Part shown: piece by piece, positions 56,551 through 64,000 of the stretch
Numbering within the stretch: position 1 is the first letter of the stretch
How the letters are laid out: the number at the start of each line of letters is the position of its first letter
Assembly: GCA_026169815.1 (NCBI GenBank)
Contig: JAPFDT010000012.1
Span: 1-64,000 of the forward strand
Reading direction: 5' to 3'
DNA: 64,000 bases
Origin: Pseudogracilibacillus sp.
Lineage (GTDB): Bacteria; Bacillota; Bacilli; Bacillales; Amphibacillaceae
Program-made: the position numbers and the translations under genes
The notes under the pieces: model-generated
The model's database searches: none
What the model was told of the DNA's origin: nothing
What the model saw: only the letters and a program-made list of their open reading frames with translations

Positions 56551-56763
56551 CTATTCGTTACGGGCAATTGAAGCATTAGCCCACATTACTGAAGTTTCTA
56601 AATTAGTAATAGCTACTGACTTTTCACGGCTATCTGGGCAAACATCATCAATTAAATATGCTAGTTCTTTAGCTTTCTCTCTAATAGCAGTGTACTTTTC
56701 TGGCTGCCCTTCTTTAGGTGAGTGATACGTGAAACTATTTTCAATTTGACTGTTCTTAGACAT
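56551..56763 (-). CDS. Acb2/Tad1-like hairpin protein, candidate anti-CBASS sponge
   Basis: 70 residues. The sequence FTYHSPKEGQPEKY, AIREKAKELAYLID, CPDSREKSVAITNLE and VMWANASIARNE matches the short helical-hairpin family to which phage Acb2 belongs. Acb2 hexamers sequester cyclic oligonucleotides made by CBASS, and related proteins sequester Thoeris signals, so the host defence stays off. Activity here is inference from family resemblance. Encoded in the head gene cluster, as in other phages, between MuF and scaffold genes. Confidence 0.85.
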   Translation of the reverse strand: MSKNSQIENSFTYHSPKEGQPEKYTAIREKAKELAYLIDDVCPDSREKSVAITNLETSVMWANASIARNE

Positions 56764-56768
56764 CTAAT

Positions 56769-57920
56769 TCACCTCTTTGCTTTTCCTCTTACGTGAGGAT
56801 TATTGATAGGTAATCTTTCTCTTTCGTTACGTCTAGTTCTTCCAGTATCGTTTATGAAGCCTCTCATATTTGCTTGTCGTTGCAATACTTTCTGCTTGGC
56901 TTGTTCTTGGCCATCTTTATCTCCAATAGCCTGCATCATGTTATATTCACGTTTAGCTTTTCTTATATCTCGTTCCAGGTATCGTTGCTTTTGACTCTCT
57001 TCATAGATGCGGTCATTCTCTTTAGAAGCATAAGGCTCATATTGCTTTTTTGATATGCCTGGGATATAAGGGTATTTGTTATGGCCACAATTAATTCCAA
57101 AAAGTCCAGCAGCTTCCCCGTAAGAAGTTAGTCCAAAGTCTGGATAATGTTTATCTTTTCCACTTCTGGAATATATCCTGCCTTGATACGGTTCACATAA
57201 AGGCCTGGCTCCAGCATGGCTAGATATTTCTATAAGGTCTACGTCATAATCATCCATCCTGGCATCTTGCATTTCATTGGCCACATTACTAGATACTGTT
57301 CTTGTAATCATGTTTATATAGCCTTCTGTTGACCATTGCCGCCCAGCTTTATCTATCATTGCTGGAATACCTGCATCAGCCCATTGAGCTGTTGCTTGTC
57401 TTAATGCTTCTCTAGGAGTAGATATTCCCCCTAGAACTTTCCCAGTCACTTCATTCACAACGTTTAAGTATTGCTGCCTGGACTCGTCCAGCATGGTAGT
57501 ATTGACCATGTTTATCCAGTTCTTAGAGTGATCTTCATATGCTTTTAGCACGTTTAGGAGTGACTCGCTTTCCTCAATTGCAGCAGGCCTTGCTAGTACT
57601 CCACGTCTTACACCTTCAACTAAATCAGTTTCTATTTCTGAAACTCCTTCATATCCAGCCTCTTGTAAGAGCAAAGAAACCTCATCTATGGCTAGTTCTG
57701 AATGCTTGGCCATAGTGATTATATTATCTTGCGTTAAAGCTCCTATTTGATTGAGCTTGTCTAGCTGCCATGCTTCTATATCATCATCTAGTAAACCTTT
57801 CTGCCTTTTTAATCGTTTAGCAGCACTGATTAAAATTTCATTCTCCATCTTGAGAAATATTTCTACTGTTGGAAGGGATAGCTGTTGTATTTTAAGCCTC
57901 TTCATTACTATCAGTTCCAA
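56769..57920 (-). CDS. Minor capsid protein, MuF/Phage_min_cap2 type
   Basis: 383 residues. The N-terminal helical half binds the portal; the second half (SSNVANEMQDARMDDYDVDLIEIS-like) has the MuF fold with SSHAGARPLCEPYQGRIYS and YGEAAGLFGINCGHNKYPYIPG, the usual signature. The first ATG overlaps the portal gene by 29 bases; the Met at residue 26 (MENEILIS) is a possible start. Confidence 0.88.
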   Translation of the reverse strand: MELIVMKRLKIQQLSLPTVEIFLKMENEILISAAKRLKRQKGLLDDDIEAWQLDKLNQIGALTQDNIITMAKHSELAIDEVSLLLQEAGYEGVSEIETDLVEGVRRGVLARPAAIEESESLLNVLKAYEDHSKNWINMVNTTMLDESRQQYLNVVNEVTGKVLGGISTPREALRQATAQWADAGIPAMIDKAGRQWSTEGYINMITRTVSSNVANEMQDARMDDYDVDLIEISSHAGARPLCEPYQGRIYSRSGKDKHYPDFGLTSYGEAAGLFGINCGHNKYPYIPGISKKQYEPYASKENDRIYEESQKQRYLERDIRKAKREYNMMQAIGDKDGQEQAKQKVLQRQANMRGFINDTGRTRRNERERLPINNPHVRGKAKR

Positions 57921-59388
57921 AGAAGTCTATCATCTCTGGAGTACCTATTTTATTCTCTTCAGCTATCTCCAGGAGTTCTTGTTCAGCCTCTTCCTCAGTT
58001 AATCCTAGCACCTTAGCAATGGCTCTTTTCTTAGAAGCCATCTGATTGGTTACTAATTGGATCCAGTAGTTTAAATCTCCCATCTTGTCCTCTGCTACTG
58101 AATCATCAAATGTTACAGATGTTTCATATTTAGCAGGTCTGGAGAACACTTTATATAAAGCTGCTAAGTCTACGATAATATCAACTAACTCTTTCAAGCC
58201 TTCCTCTATAATCGTTTCATGGGATTGCTTGGTGCGGAACGTCTTACTGTTTTCACTTACTACCTCAGTAGCAGTTTTCATTGATTGACCATCAAAAGAG
58301 AAGCTTCCTGCACTAAAGCCTATCTGCATAGCAAAGATGTTAAGCAGTGAATTGATTGCTGCTATATGTTCATCTACTCTTAGCTCCACAGACATATCTT
58401 TAATCTGGTCCTCTCCTTCATCTCCAAACTTGAAAGCCTGGTAAACTTCGTCACTTGCATCAAAGTATCTTACCTGGGCTCCAGTCTCTGGGTCTGTAAT
58501 AACTTTAATTGCCGTATCTGGTACAAGTATTCTTTTCTTACCTAGACGGAACTCCCTCTCAAATGAATCAAAAGCTACATCAAGGGAATGCATAGTATCT
58601 AAAGCATTAGCAAAGATTGAAGCCCCTAAAGGACTATCCATATCAATGTTGTTTGCTGAGTTAGGTTTAAAGTAAACAAATAGAGATCTCTCCAGGCCTT
58701 CTATTGGAACTTCTTCCTCTAGGTCTGGATATAGTGTTTCAATCGGTACTTTAATTCCTAGCTCTTCTGATTGACTGCGGCCATCACTCTCATACAGTTC
58801 ATTTCTAATAAAGTAGGTCTTACCTTCCCAGAAATGCCATTCTAAATGCGTGTATCGTTTATCGCCTTTTACAGTTTCATGAATGAAGATACCTTCTGTT
58901 ACTTTCTTGTTAGTCCATCCAGTAGGTAGGAATGAATCAGCTTTAACATACGAAAGCTTTATTTCCTTATCATCTACATGGCTTTTAATAACCATCCCAC
59001 CTAAACCAAACATATACTCCAGGTAGATTTGAAAGTTCTTAGTGAAGCCGTTGCTGTCTAGTATGGTTTCAATCTCATCTGATAAGGTTTCATCTGAAAT
59101 ATTAATAGAGCAGCGTTCATTAAAGACTAATGTTGCCAACTCTTCAGCAGCAACTTTAGGCATATGCAGCGACTTCATTCTTCTGTTTTTCGTGCCCTCA
59201 ATCGTCTTATATTGGATGTCATGCCACTTCTTGTAATAGCCCATATATAAAGCTTTCCATATGTCTATCTGATTGTACATTGTTTCTGATATGTTTATAT
59301 CCTTCTTATCATTAAGCTTCTTAATACCTCTAATTAAGCCCATTCGATATAGCCACCCCCTTACTTTTGAAGCGATATTCTTAAACAT
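57892..59388 (-). CDS. Portal protein (SPP1 gp6-like)
   Basis: 498 residues forming the dodecameric DNA channel. Matches the Gp6-type portal family: N-terminal wing (LYRMGLIRGIKKLND), YKKWHDIQYKTIEGTKNRR, FYFKPNSANNIDMDSPLGAS-like centre (LFVYFKPNSANNID), and GFSAGSFSFDGQSMKTATEVVSENS near the clip. Followed by the MuF gene with overlap. Confidence 0.92.
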   Translation of the reverse strand: MFKNIASKVRGWLYRMGLIRGIKKLNDKKDINISETMYNQIDIWKALYMGYYKKWHDIQYKTIEGTKNRRMKSLHMPKVAAEELATLVFNERCSINISDETLSDEIETILDSNGFTKNFQIYLEYMFGLGGMVIKSHVDDKEIKLSYVKADSFLPTGWTNKKVTEGIFIHETVKGDKRYTHLEWHFWEGKTYFIRNELYESDGRSQSEELGIKVPIETLYPDLEEEVPIEGLERSLFVYFKPNSANNIDMDSPLGASIFANALDTMHSLDVAFDSFEREFRLGKKRILVPDTAIKVITDPETGAQVRYFDASDEVYQAFKFGDEGEDQIKDMSVELRVDEHIAAINSLLNIFAMQIGFSAGSFSFDGQSMKTATEVVSENSKTFRTKQSHETIIEEGLKELVDIIVDLAALYKVFSRPAKYETSVTFDDSVAEDKMGDLNYWIQLVTNQMASKKRAIAKVLGLTEEEAEQELLEIAEENKIGTPEMIDFFGTDSNEEA

Positions 59389-59392
59389 CTAA

Positions 59393-59635
59393 TCACCGCC
59401 TTAGTATTCTTCCAGCGACAACTGAAGCAGCTTGCTCTAAAGTTACTGGATTTTCACGGGCATACTTTTCTACTTCTTCTCTTACCTGGTCGAAACTAAT
59501 CTCAACATTCACTGCTATATCTAATAATTGAGCTTCAAAAGCAGCCGCTCTTCTCATAGCCTTAGTTGCCCACTCTGGAGAAACTAAGCCGTATTGTTGC
59601 ATTAGCTGGATGTTTTCAGTAGTTCTCACAGTCAT
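59393..59635 (-). CDS. Hypothetical protein between terminase and portal
   Basis: 80 residues, helical, with no recognised domain. Begins MTVRTTENIQLMQQYGLVSPEWATKAMRRAAAFE. It is in the position where SPP1-like phages often have a small gene. A gene is supported by its good spacing (11 bases after terL and four before the portal gene). Confidence 0.7.
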   Translation of the reverse strand: MTVRTTENIQLMQQYGLVSPEWATKAMRRAAAFEAQLLDIAVNVEISFDQVREEVEKYARENPVTLEQAASVVAGRILRR

Positions 59636-59646
59636 GCAATGCCCTC

Positions 59647-60930
59647 CTATATCACATAGTTTCTGTAAAAGTAATTTATTGAATATCTGAACTCGTCCAT
59701 AGCGTGGTTATATTCATCTATGGGTTTTCCGTTATCATCTCTTACATACATTCCTACCTCTTTGATGAAATGGTAATGGTCGTATTCGTTATTATCTATT
59801 AAGAAAAACTGTTCGTTTGTTATGGCATTCTGGGAACGTTCTATTCCTACCTCAATTCCCCCGCCTCGTTTCTTGGCATCCCTAGCATTGTTATCTGCTG
59901 CCCTGGTATCAATTCCTAATAAGTGCAGTTCTTCCCTCAAACTCTTACATGCTGGGTCTACAAACATTTCTGTATATCTCATCTCAAACTTTTCAATACA
60001 CCACTTCATGAACTCTTGTATTTCACTAGCGTATTGACTCATTGCTTTAACTTGCCCCGTATCAGTTCCAGAATGGTAGTAGTGAGCTACTCTGTTTACT
60101 CTGAACTTGTCTTTATACCTTGTAACAATATTGCAGCTGCAACTAGTAGCATCTGATTGCCCTCCATCTGCCACAAAATACATTTCGTAAGGCTGTCCTA
60201 ATAGTCCAGGTATCTGCGTTGTTCCCTGGTTGAACATAGAGTAAATAACACCTTCTGGCATTACTCGCTTGCCATACCAGTCTCTTTCTAATAGATACGG
60301 GTTCTTGCTTAGTGTTGTATATACTTCCTCTTTACGTTCTTCACTGATAATAGGGTTATCTTGAATAGTCCAATGCAGCCAGTCCGTATCTTGCACCTCA
60401 AATACATCTGAAATAACTGGATCATGAGGAGCTGGAGGGTTTAAGTCTGCTAAATGAAACCTATCAAGTGCAGCAAAGGTACGTCTGAAACACTCTTGAA
60501 TCATCTTCATGTTAAGAAGGTTTATCTCACAAAAGACTACACTACCTAGCGACATTCCAGTAATAGCTCCTACGCTGTTTACTTTTCCTCCACCTTTGTA
60601 GTACACCTTTTTAATTCCTCTTGATGTGTGTATCTGTAAATGAGATCCATGTTCATCATGCTTAATCTGAGCCAGGTCTCCAAAGATGTGCATTAAGCCC
60701 GTTCCATCCCCATCAATAAAAAGCCTATAAGCCTGTTCTTGGTTATAAGCTACTATGAGATGGTTAGTATCTCTGGAACGTATTAAGTAATTAGCGTATC
60801 TAAAATGGCCTGCGGTAGTCTTTCCACTTCTTGGAGTGCCTTCCAGGACTTCTAAGGAATGTTTGAAAGGTTTGTATGCTGTATAGAGCTGTTTAGGCGA
60901 AAGCTGTATCTGTTTAGCCATCTGAATCAC
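59647..60930 (-). CDS. Terminase large subunit (PBSX type)
   Basis: 427 residues. ATPase domain with Walker A GTPRSGKT at 31-38 and a Walker B-like FCEIN; C-terminal RNase H-like nuclease with the first Asp in VADGGQSDAT and others in MFVDPACKSLREEL and MDEFRYSINYFY. Pumps phage DNA and cuts it. Overlaps terS by 17 bases. Confidence 0.95.
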   Translation of the reverse strand: MIQMAKQIQLSPKQLYTAYKPFKHSLEVLEGTPRSGKTTAGHFRYANYLIRSRDTNHLIVAYNQEQAYRLFIDGDGTGLMHIFGDLAQIKHDEHGSHLQIHTSRGIKKVYYKGGGKVNSVGAITGMSLGSVVFCEINLLNMKMIQECFRRTFAALDRFHLADLNPPAPHDPVISDVFEVQDTDWLHWTIQDNPIISEERKEEVYTTLSKNPYLLERDWYGKRVMPEGVIYSMFNQGTTQIPGLLGQPYEMYFVADGGQSDATSCSCNIVTRYKDKFRVNRVAHYYHSGTDTGQVKAMSQYASEIQEFMKWCIEKFEMRYTEMFVDPACKSLREELHLLGIDTRAADNNARDAKKRGGGIEVGIERSQNAITNEQFFLIDNNEYDHYHFIKEVGMYVRDDNGKPIDEYNHAMDEFRYSINYFYRNYVI

Positions 60931-61834
60931 CTTTTATAAACTCTTTAAAAGCTCCCTTTTCAGCCATTTCTTTATATTGACTATCTCCTTCAAGGAATTG
61001 CTCCAACATAGAAGTATCCTTCTTCTCGCCTTTAAGCAGCTTTGTTCTTTCCTTCGTGAACTCAGTCTCAGCTTTAAGCTTTTCAAGTCTGAGTTTCTCC
61101 TGGTCACTATTTGAAAGCATATCAAAATACTTAGTTAGAACGTCTAAGGCTTTCATTTTATCAGCAAGCTTTACAGTAATTCCTTCTTTACCTTCTTTAA
61201 CTTCAGTAAGAATAGAGCCATCAATCTCACTAGAGTTTTTCAGATTGAAGTAGTTATAACTTTCTTCTGTATCTACATATATAGGTTCGCCTTCCTCATC
61301 TACATCAACAGCCTGCCTCTTAGGCTTCTGACCGAACTCGACAAAATCAGTTATATCAGCAAAGGCAATATCAATATATTTTTGTAGAATTTCACGGATC
61401 CCTAGTTTAAGCTCACTTGTCTGCTCTTCTCTTATTCTCTCAATTTCAGAACTTATCTTAGTGTTTCCTAGCATTCTACTACCATTAACCATAGCTGTTG
61501 AATAAGCACATTCATAGGCTTTCTGATAGGCTTTAGTAGCATTGAAATACTTTAAATAATAAATACAGAAAAGCCTTTGTCTATCGTTAAGCTCATCATT
61601 TTCAATTACTACTGGTTCTTTAACTTTTGCTGCTTTCTTTTTCTTAGGCTTTTTCGTTGCAACGTCCTTCTTTTTTTCCGTTGCGTTGCTTGTTGCGTTG
61701 CGTTGCCATTTCTCCCTGTTCTTTCGACTTCTGACAGTGGAGTCTGACAAGCCGTATTTCTCGGCTAAAGCTTTAAACGTAATCTCTGTTGTTTCCCACT
61801 CTTCTCTTATCTTGCCCCAGTTTGGTTTAGTCAC
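60914..61834 (-). CDS. Terminase small subunit
   Basis: About 306 residues from GTG at 61834, which has GGAGGTGG upstream and starts MTKPNWGKIREEW, the usual start of this family; a longer reading frame to 61927 would run through a terminator and is unlikely. N-terminal HTH (FKALAEKYGLSDSTVRSRKNREKW), a lysine-rich linker, a Terminase_2 region (LNDRQRLFCIYYLKYFNATKAYQKAY) and a C-terminal helical part. Recognises pac/cos DNA. Confidence 0.9.
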   Translation of the reverse strand: MTKPNWGKIREEWETTEITFKALAEKYGLSDSTVRSRKNREKWQRNATSNATEKKKDVATKKPKKKKAAKVKEPVVIENDELNDRQRLFCIYYLKYFNATKAYQKAYECAYSTAMVNGSRMLGNTKISSEIERIREEQTSELKLGIREILQKYIDIAFADITDFVEFGQKPKRQAVDVDEEGEPIYVDTEESYNYFNLKNSSEIDGSILTEVKEGKEGITVKLADKMKALDVLTKYFDMLSNSDQEKLRLEKLKAETEFTKERTKLLKGEKKDTSMLEQFLEGDSQYKEMAEKGAFKEFIKGDSDG

Positions 61835-61864
61835 TTCATCAACTCCACCTCCAGCTATAATATA

Positions 61865-61902
61865 GAAAAAAGCACTAAGTCCACTTATGGGCTCAGTGCT
61901 TT
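61865..61902 (-). terminator. Terminator between regulator and late operon
   Basis: AAAGCACTAAG (61869-61879) and CTCAGTGCTTT (61892-61902) form an 11-bp stem with one G-U pair; the transcript then has UUUUUUC. It closes the early/middle region and implies a late promoter within 61835-61864 or read-through by antitermination. Confidence 0.82.
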
Positions 61903-61976
61903 CAGTCACAGATATAATTTTACTCACCTATCATATTATCACAGAAGTATGTCCAAATACTGCCATCCTTTTGACA

Positions 61977-62504
61977 TCACTTGAACTTGACTCCATCTAT
62001 ACCAAACATCAGTATTGCCAAGCTCTCACTCGCTTTATCTATATCTCTATAAACGGTTCTTTCTGCCACTGAATGACGTTCTGCAATCTTAGTTACACTC
62101 TCTTTCTTGTCTGAAACATATAAATCATGCACTACCTGGAACCGTCTTATCTCGTCTGGATCTTCATCTTGCTCACATAATACTTTATATACTTCCATCA
62201 TCTTTTCAGTGTACTTTACCATGATTAAGGTTTTCTCTTTGCTACGTTTGATAGACTCCAGCTTGAACTCTTCTGAATCAACTGTAACCATTCCTATCTT
62301 TTCGTTAATCTCATCTATTTCAAATTTCACATCCTCACAATGCTTCTTAAAGCCTCGGTAGTTTCTAAGCAGCAGCTTAATGTTACGTAATCGCCTATCG
62401 TGCCTTTCTTTATGCTGCAACTTCCTTTCTGCTTGATGAGCTTTTATTGCTTCTTTAGATGCTATCTCTGTGATAAACTTCAACTGTTTTTCTGTGATAT
62501 GCAT
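61977..62504 (-). CDS. ArpU-like phage transcriptional regulator
   Basis: 175 residues. Mostly helical, with a sigma region 4-like helix-turn-helix at the end (SVTKIAERHSVAERTVYRDIDKA). Such proteins at the end of the early genes activate late genes in Gram-positive phages (ArpU/late regulator). The location directly upstream of the terminator and terminase genes supports that role. Confidence 0.82.
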   Translation of the reverse strand: MHITEKQLKFITEIASKEAIKAHQAERKLQHKERHDRRLRNIKLLLRNYRGFKKHCEDVKFEIDEINEKIGMVTVDSEEFKLESIKRSKEKTLIMVKYTEKMMEVYKVLCEQDEDPDEIRRFQVVHDLYVSDKKESVTKIAERHSVAERTVYRDIDKASESLAILMFGIDGVKFK

Positions 62505-62506
62505 GG

Positions 62507-63877
62507 TTATTCCTCCCTGTATTTATCTAGCCTTGCTTTTACTGCTTCCATGAGATCATCTTGATTAGCTGTTTTGTTTTGAAGTGCCTTCATCACTCGT
62601 TCATCTATGGAATCTTCAATAATAAGATGATATACATTTACTTGGTTTTTCTGTCCTTGCCTATGTAGTCTGGCATTCGCTTGCTGGTATAGCTCCAGGC
62701 TCCACGTAAGCCCGAACCATATTATAGTATTTCCCCCGTCTTGCATATTCAGCCCATGGCCTGCACTTGCTGGATGTGTTAAAAGGATTGGTATTTCTCC
62801 TTTATTCCACTGTTTGAAATGTTTTTCCGTTTCAAGCTTCACTGCTTTTTTAAACCTGTTCTGCAGCCGTTCCAGGTCATGCTTAAAGTTATAGAAAATC
62901 AATACGGGTTTACCGTTTGCTTGCTCTATCAGTTCTTCTAGTGCATCTAGCTTTGCATCATGAATAAACTGTACTCCCTGGTCCTCATCATAAACAGCTC
63001 CGTTTGCTAGTTGCAGAAGCTTATTACTCAGTATGGCTGCATTATCTGCTACTACATCTCCATCTGCAAAAGGAAGCAGTAAGTCCTTTTCTAGCTGCAC
63101 GTACTTAGCTCTTGCCTCTTCCGTTAGTTCAACTTTAACAGAATGGTCTACTCTGTCTGGCAGCTTTAAATAATCAATAGACTTCATGCTTACACATATA
63201 TCCTCAATCTTTTTATAAATATTCTCTTCAGCCTCTGGCTTAGGGATCCATTCATACACAATTCTTCTGCCAGGGTCTCCAGCTCCTTGATTAAAGTATC
63301 TGTTTCTATATCCTGTAATGGTCGTACCTAGTCGCTCGCCTCTATCCAGTAAGAATAGCTGCGGCCATAAATCTATTAATCCATTCGGTGCTGGAGTTCC
63401 CGTAAGCCCTACTATTCTTTTTATTAATGGTCTTACCTTTCTTAAAGCTCTAAACCGTTTAGAAGTATTAGACTTAAAGCTTGATAGTTCATCAATCACT
63501 ACCATGTCAAACGGCCATTTCCCTTTAAAATGGTCTACTAGCCATACAACATTTTCACGATTAATCAGATAAATATCTGCTTGCTTGTTTAGTGCTGCAA
63601 GTCTTTCTTTCTCTGAACCTAGAATTTGTGAAGTCTTTAAGTAGCTGATATGCTCCCACTTCTCTATTTCATCTGTCCAGGTATGCTTGGCCACCCGTAA
63701 AGGTGCTATAACTAATGTTCGTTGCACATCAAAATAATCATGCATTAGATCAGCAACAGCAGTTAGTGTTGAAATAGTCTTTCCCATTCCCATATCAAGG
63801 AACAGTCCTGCTTGCTTGTTCTCTATTATTTTATTGATTGAAAACTCCTGGTAATCGTGCGGAATGAAGTTAGTCAC
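62507..63877 (-). CDS. SNF2-family DEAD/DEAH helicase
   Basis: 456 residues from GTG at 63877, overlapping the previous gene by three bases. Walker A DMGMGKT at 28-34, DEXX box DELSSF at about 148, TGTP, and the second domain ending NARLHRQGQKNQVNVYHL. Common in phage replication modules next to a VRR-NUC nuclease; exact role (fork repair or replication) is not known. Confidence 0.93.
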   Translation of the reverse strand: MTNFIPHDYQEFSINKIIENKQAGLFLDMGMGKTISTLTAVADLMHDYFDVQRTLVIAPLRVAKHTWTDEIEKWEHISYLKTSQILGSEKERLAALNKQADIYLINRENVVWLVDHFKGKWPFDMVVIDELSSFKSNTSKRFRALRKVRPLIKRIVGLTGTPAPNGLIDLWPQLFLLDRGERLGTTITGYRNRYFNQGAGDPGRRIVYEWIPKPEAEENIYKKIEDICVSMKSIDYLKLPDRVDHSVKVELTEEARAKYVQLEKDLLLPFADGDVVADNAAILSNKLLQLANGAVYDEDQGVQFIHDAKLDALEELIEQANGKPVLIFYNFKHDLERLQNRFKKAVKLETEKHFKQWNKGEIPILLTHPASAGHGLNMQDGGNTIIWFGLTWSLELYQQANARLHRQGQKNQVNVYHLIIEDSIDERVMKALQNKTANQDDLMEAVKARLDKYREE

Positions 63878-64000
63878 GTACTCACTCCTTTTATATATTG
63901 GTCTATTCCAGCAACTGAATTGATAACTTCTACATGAAAGCCTAGTTCTCTTAAATCGGCTATTCTTTTTTCTTGAAGCGGTCTCGGCTTTCCTCCTGGA
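63874..64000 (-). CDS. VRR-NUC domain nuclease, C-terminal end (partial)
   Basis: Open to the right edge. The last 41 residues (PGGKPRPLQEKRIADLRELG..., ending QYIKGVST) match the end of phage VRR-NUC (restriction-like) nucleases, with the GGKPRPLQ loop and the FHVEVINSV strand. It ends with TGA overlapping the helicase's GTG. The catalytic core lies outside the window. Confidence 0.8.
   Translation of the reverse strand, partial: PGGKPRPLQEKRIADLRELGFHVEVINSVAGIDQYIKGVST

Larger units (their letters stand above)
38104..64000. mobile_element. Siphovirus-type prophage (one end, right part beyond the window)
   Basis: A continuous set of phage genes: replication helicase and nuclease, ArpU-like regulator, terminases, portal, MuF, scaffold, capsid, connectors, tail tube, tape measure, Dit, Tal, holin and amidase, all leftward, in the standard order of SPP1-like/PBSX-like siphoviruses. 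Codon use is shifted (more CTGG, CCAG and GCCGT on the plus strand) compared with the host part. Structural genes appear intact. The lysogeny and integrase end is not visible. Confidence 0.95.

Noticed and set aside
60914-61927. Longer TerS start at 61927
   Set aside because: The extension crosses a Rho-independent terminator at 61865-61902 and the family start MTKPNW has its own strong ribosome site.

Overview
The window is a piece of a low-GC, spore-forming Bacillaceae chromosome, probably from the salt-tolerant Virgibacillus/Oceanobacillus/Gracilibacillus neighbourhood. This is inferred from gene content and order; no 16S gene is present. Its left 38 kb reproduces, almost entirely on the minus strand, the Bacillus subtilis block from sodA through sigA-dnaG, glyQS, era, pgpH-phoH-yqfDC, floA, rpsU, prmA and dnaJ-dnaK-grpE-hrcA to lepA. 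The sporulation genes yqfC and yqfD, the T-box ahead of glyQS and the CIRCE operator ahead of hrcA all fit a Bacillaceae host.

Layout: 1-4058 holds sodA, a five-gene tRNA cluster (transcribed Asn-Met-Ile2-Ser-Phe), dispersed palindromic repeats and a Na/Pi cotransporter. 4182-20208 holds nfeD-like, yqfX-like, nfo, cshB, nif3-like, trmK, cccA, sigA, dnaG, ppsR, ccpN, glyS, glyQ, recO, yqzL and era. 20209-20985 is a repeat-filled gap where cdd would be expected. 20986-37067 holds dgkA, ybeY, pgpH, phoH, yqfD, yqfC, yqfB-like, floA, nfeD, rpsU, rsmE, prmA, dnaJ, dnaK, grpE and hrcA. Several usual neighbours (ispH, yqxD, cdd, yqeY, mtaB, hemW) are absent from their expected places.

From about 38.1 kb to the right edge the window is a siphovirus prophage. 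It is integrated in the last codons of lepA: a short lepA 3' remnant and its terminator remain at 37974-38154. Reading leftward, the late genes run: VRR-NUC nuclease (partial), SNF2 helicase, ArpU-like regulator, terminator, TerS, TerL, portal, MuF-like minor capsid, a small Acb2/Tad1-like protein, scaffold, capsid, connectors, tail tube, chaperones, a Com-like zinc ribbon, tape measure, Dit, receptor-binding module, Tal, holin and amidase.

The most notable system is a complete diversity-generating retroelement (DGR) at 43976-46674, between Dit and Tal. It has a C-type-lectin-like variable protein with a 3' variable repeat (VR, 45815-45900), a hairpin just beyond the gene, an Avd-like helper, a template repeat (TR, 45244-45329) and a DGR-type reverse transcriptase. 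TR and VR are 86 bp each and align without gaps. Of 14 mismatches, 13 fall at adenines of the coding-sense TR, and nine AAY codons are the main hotspots. By analogy with Bordetella phage BPP-1, this system should diversify the phage's host-recognition protein. A second notable item is the 70-residue Acb2/Tad1-type protein, a candidate sponge for CBASS or Thoeris nucleotide signals.
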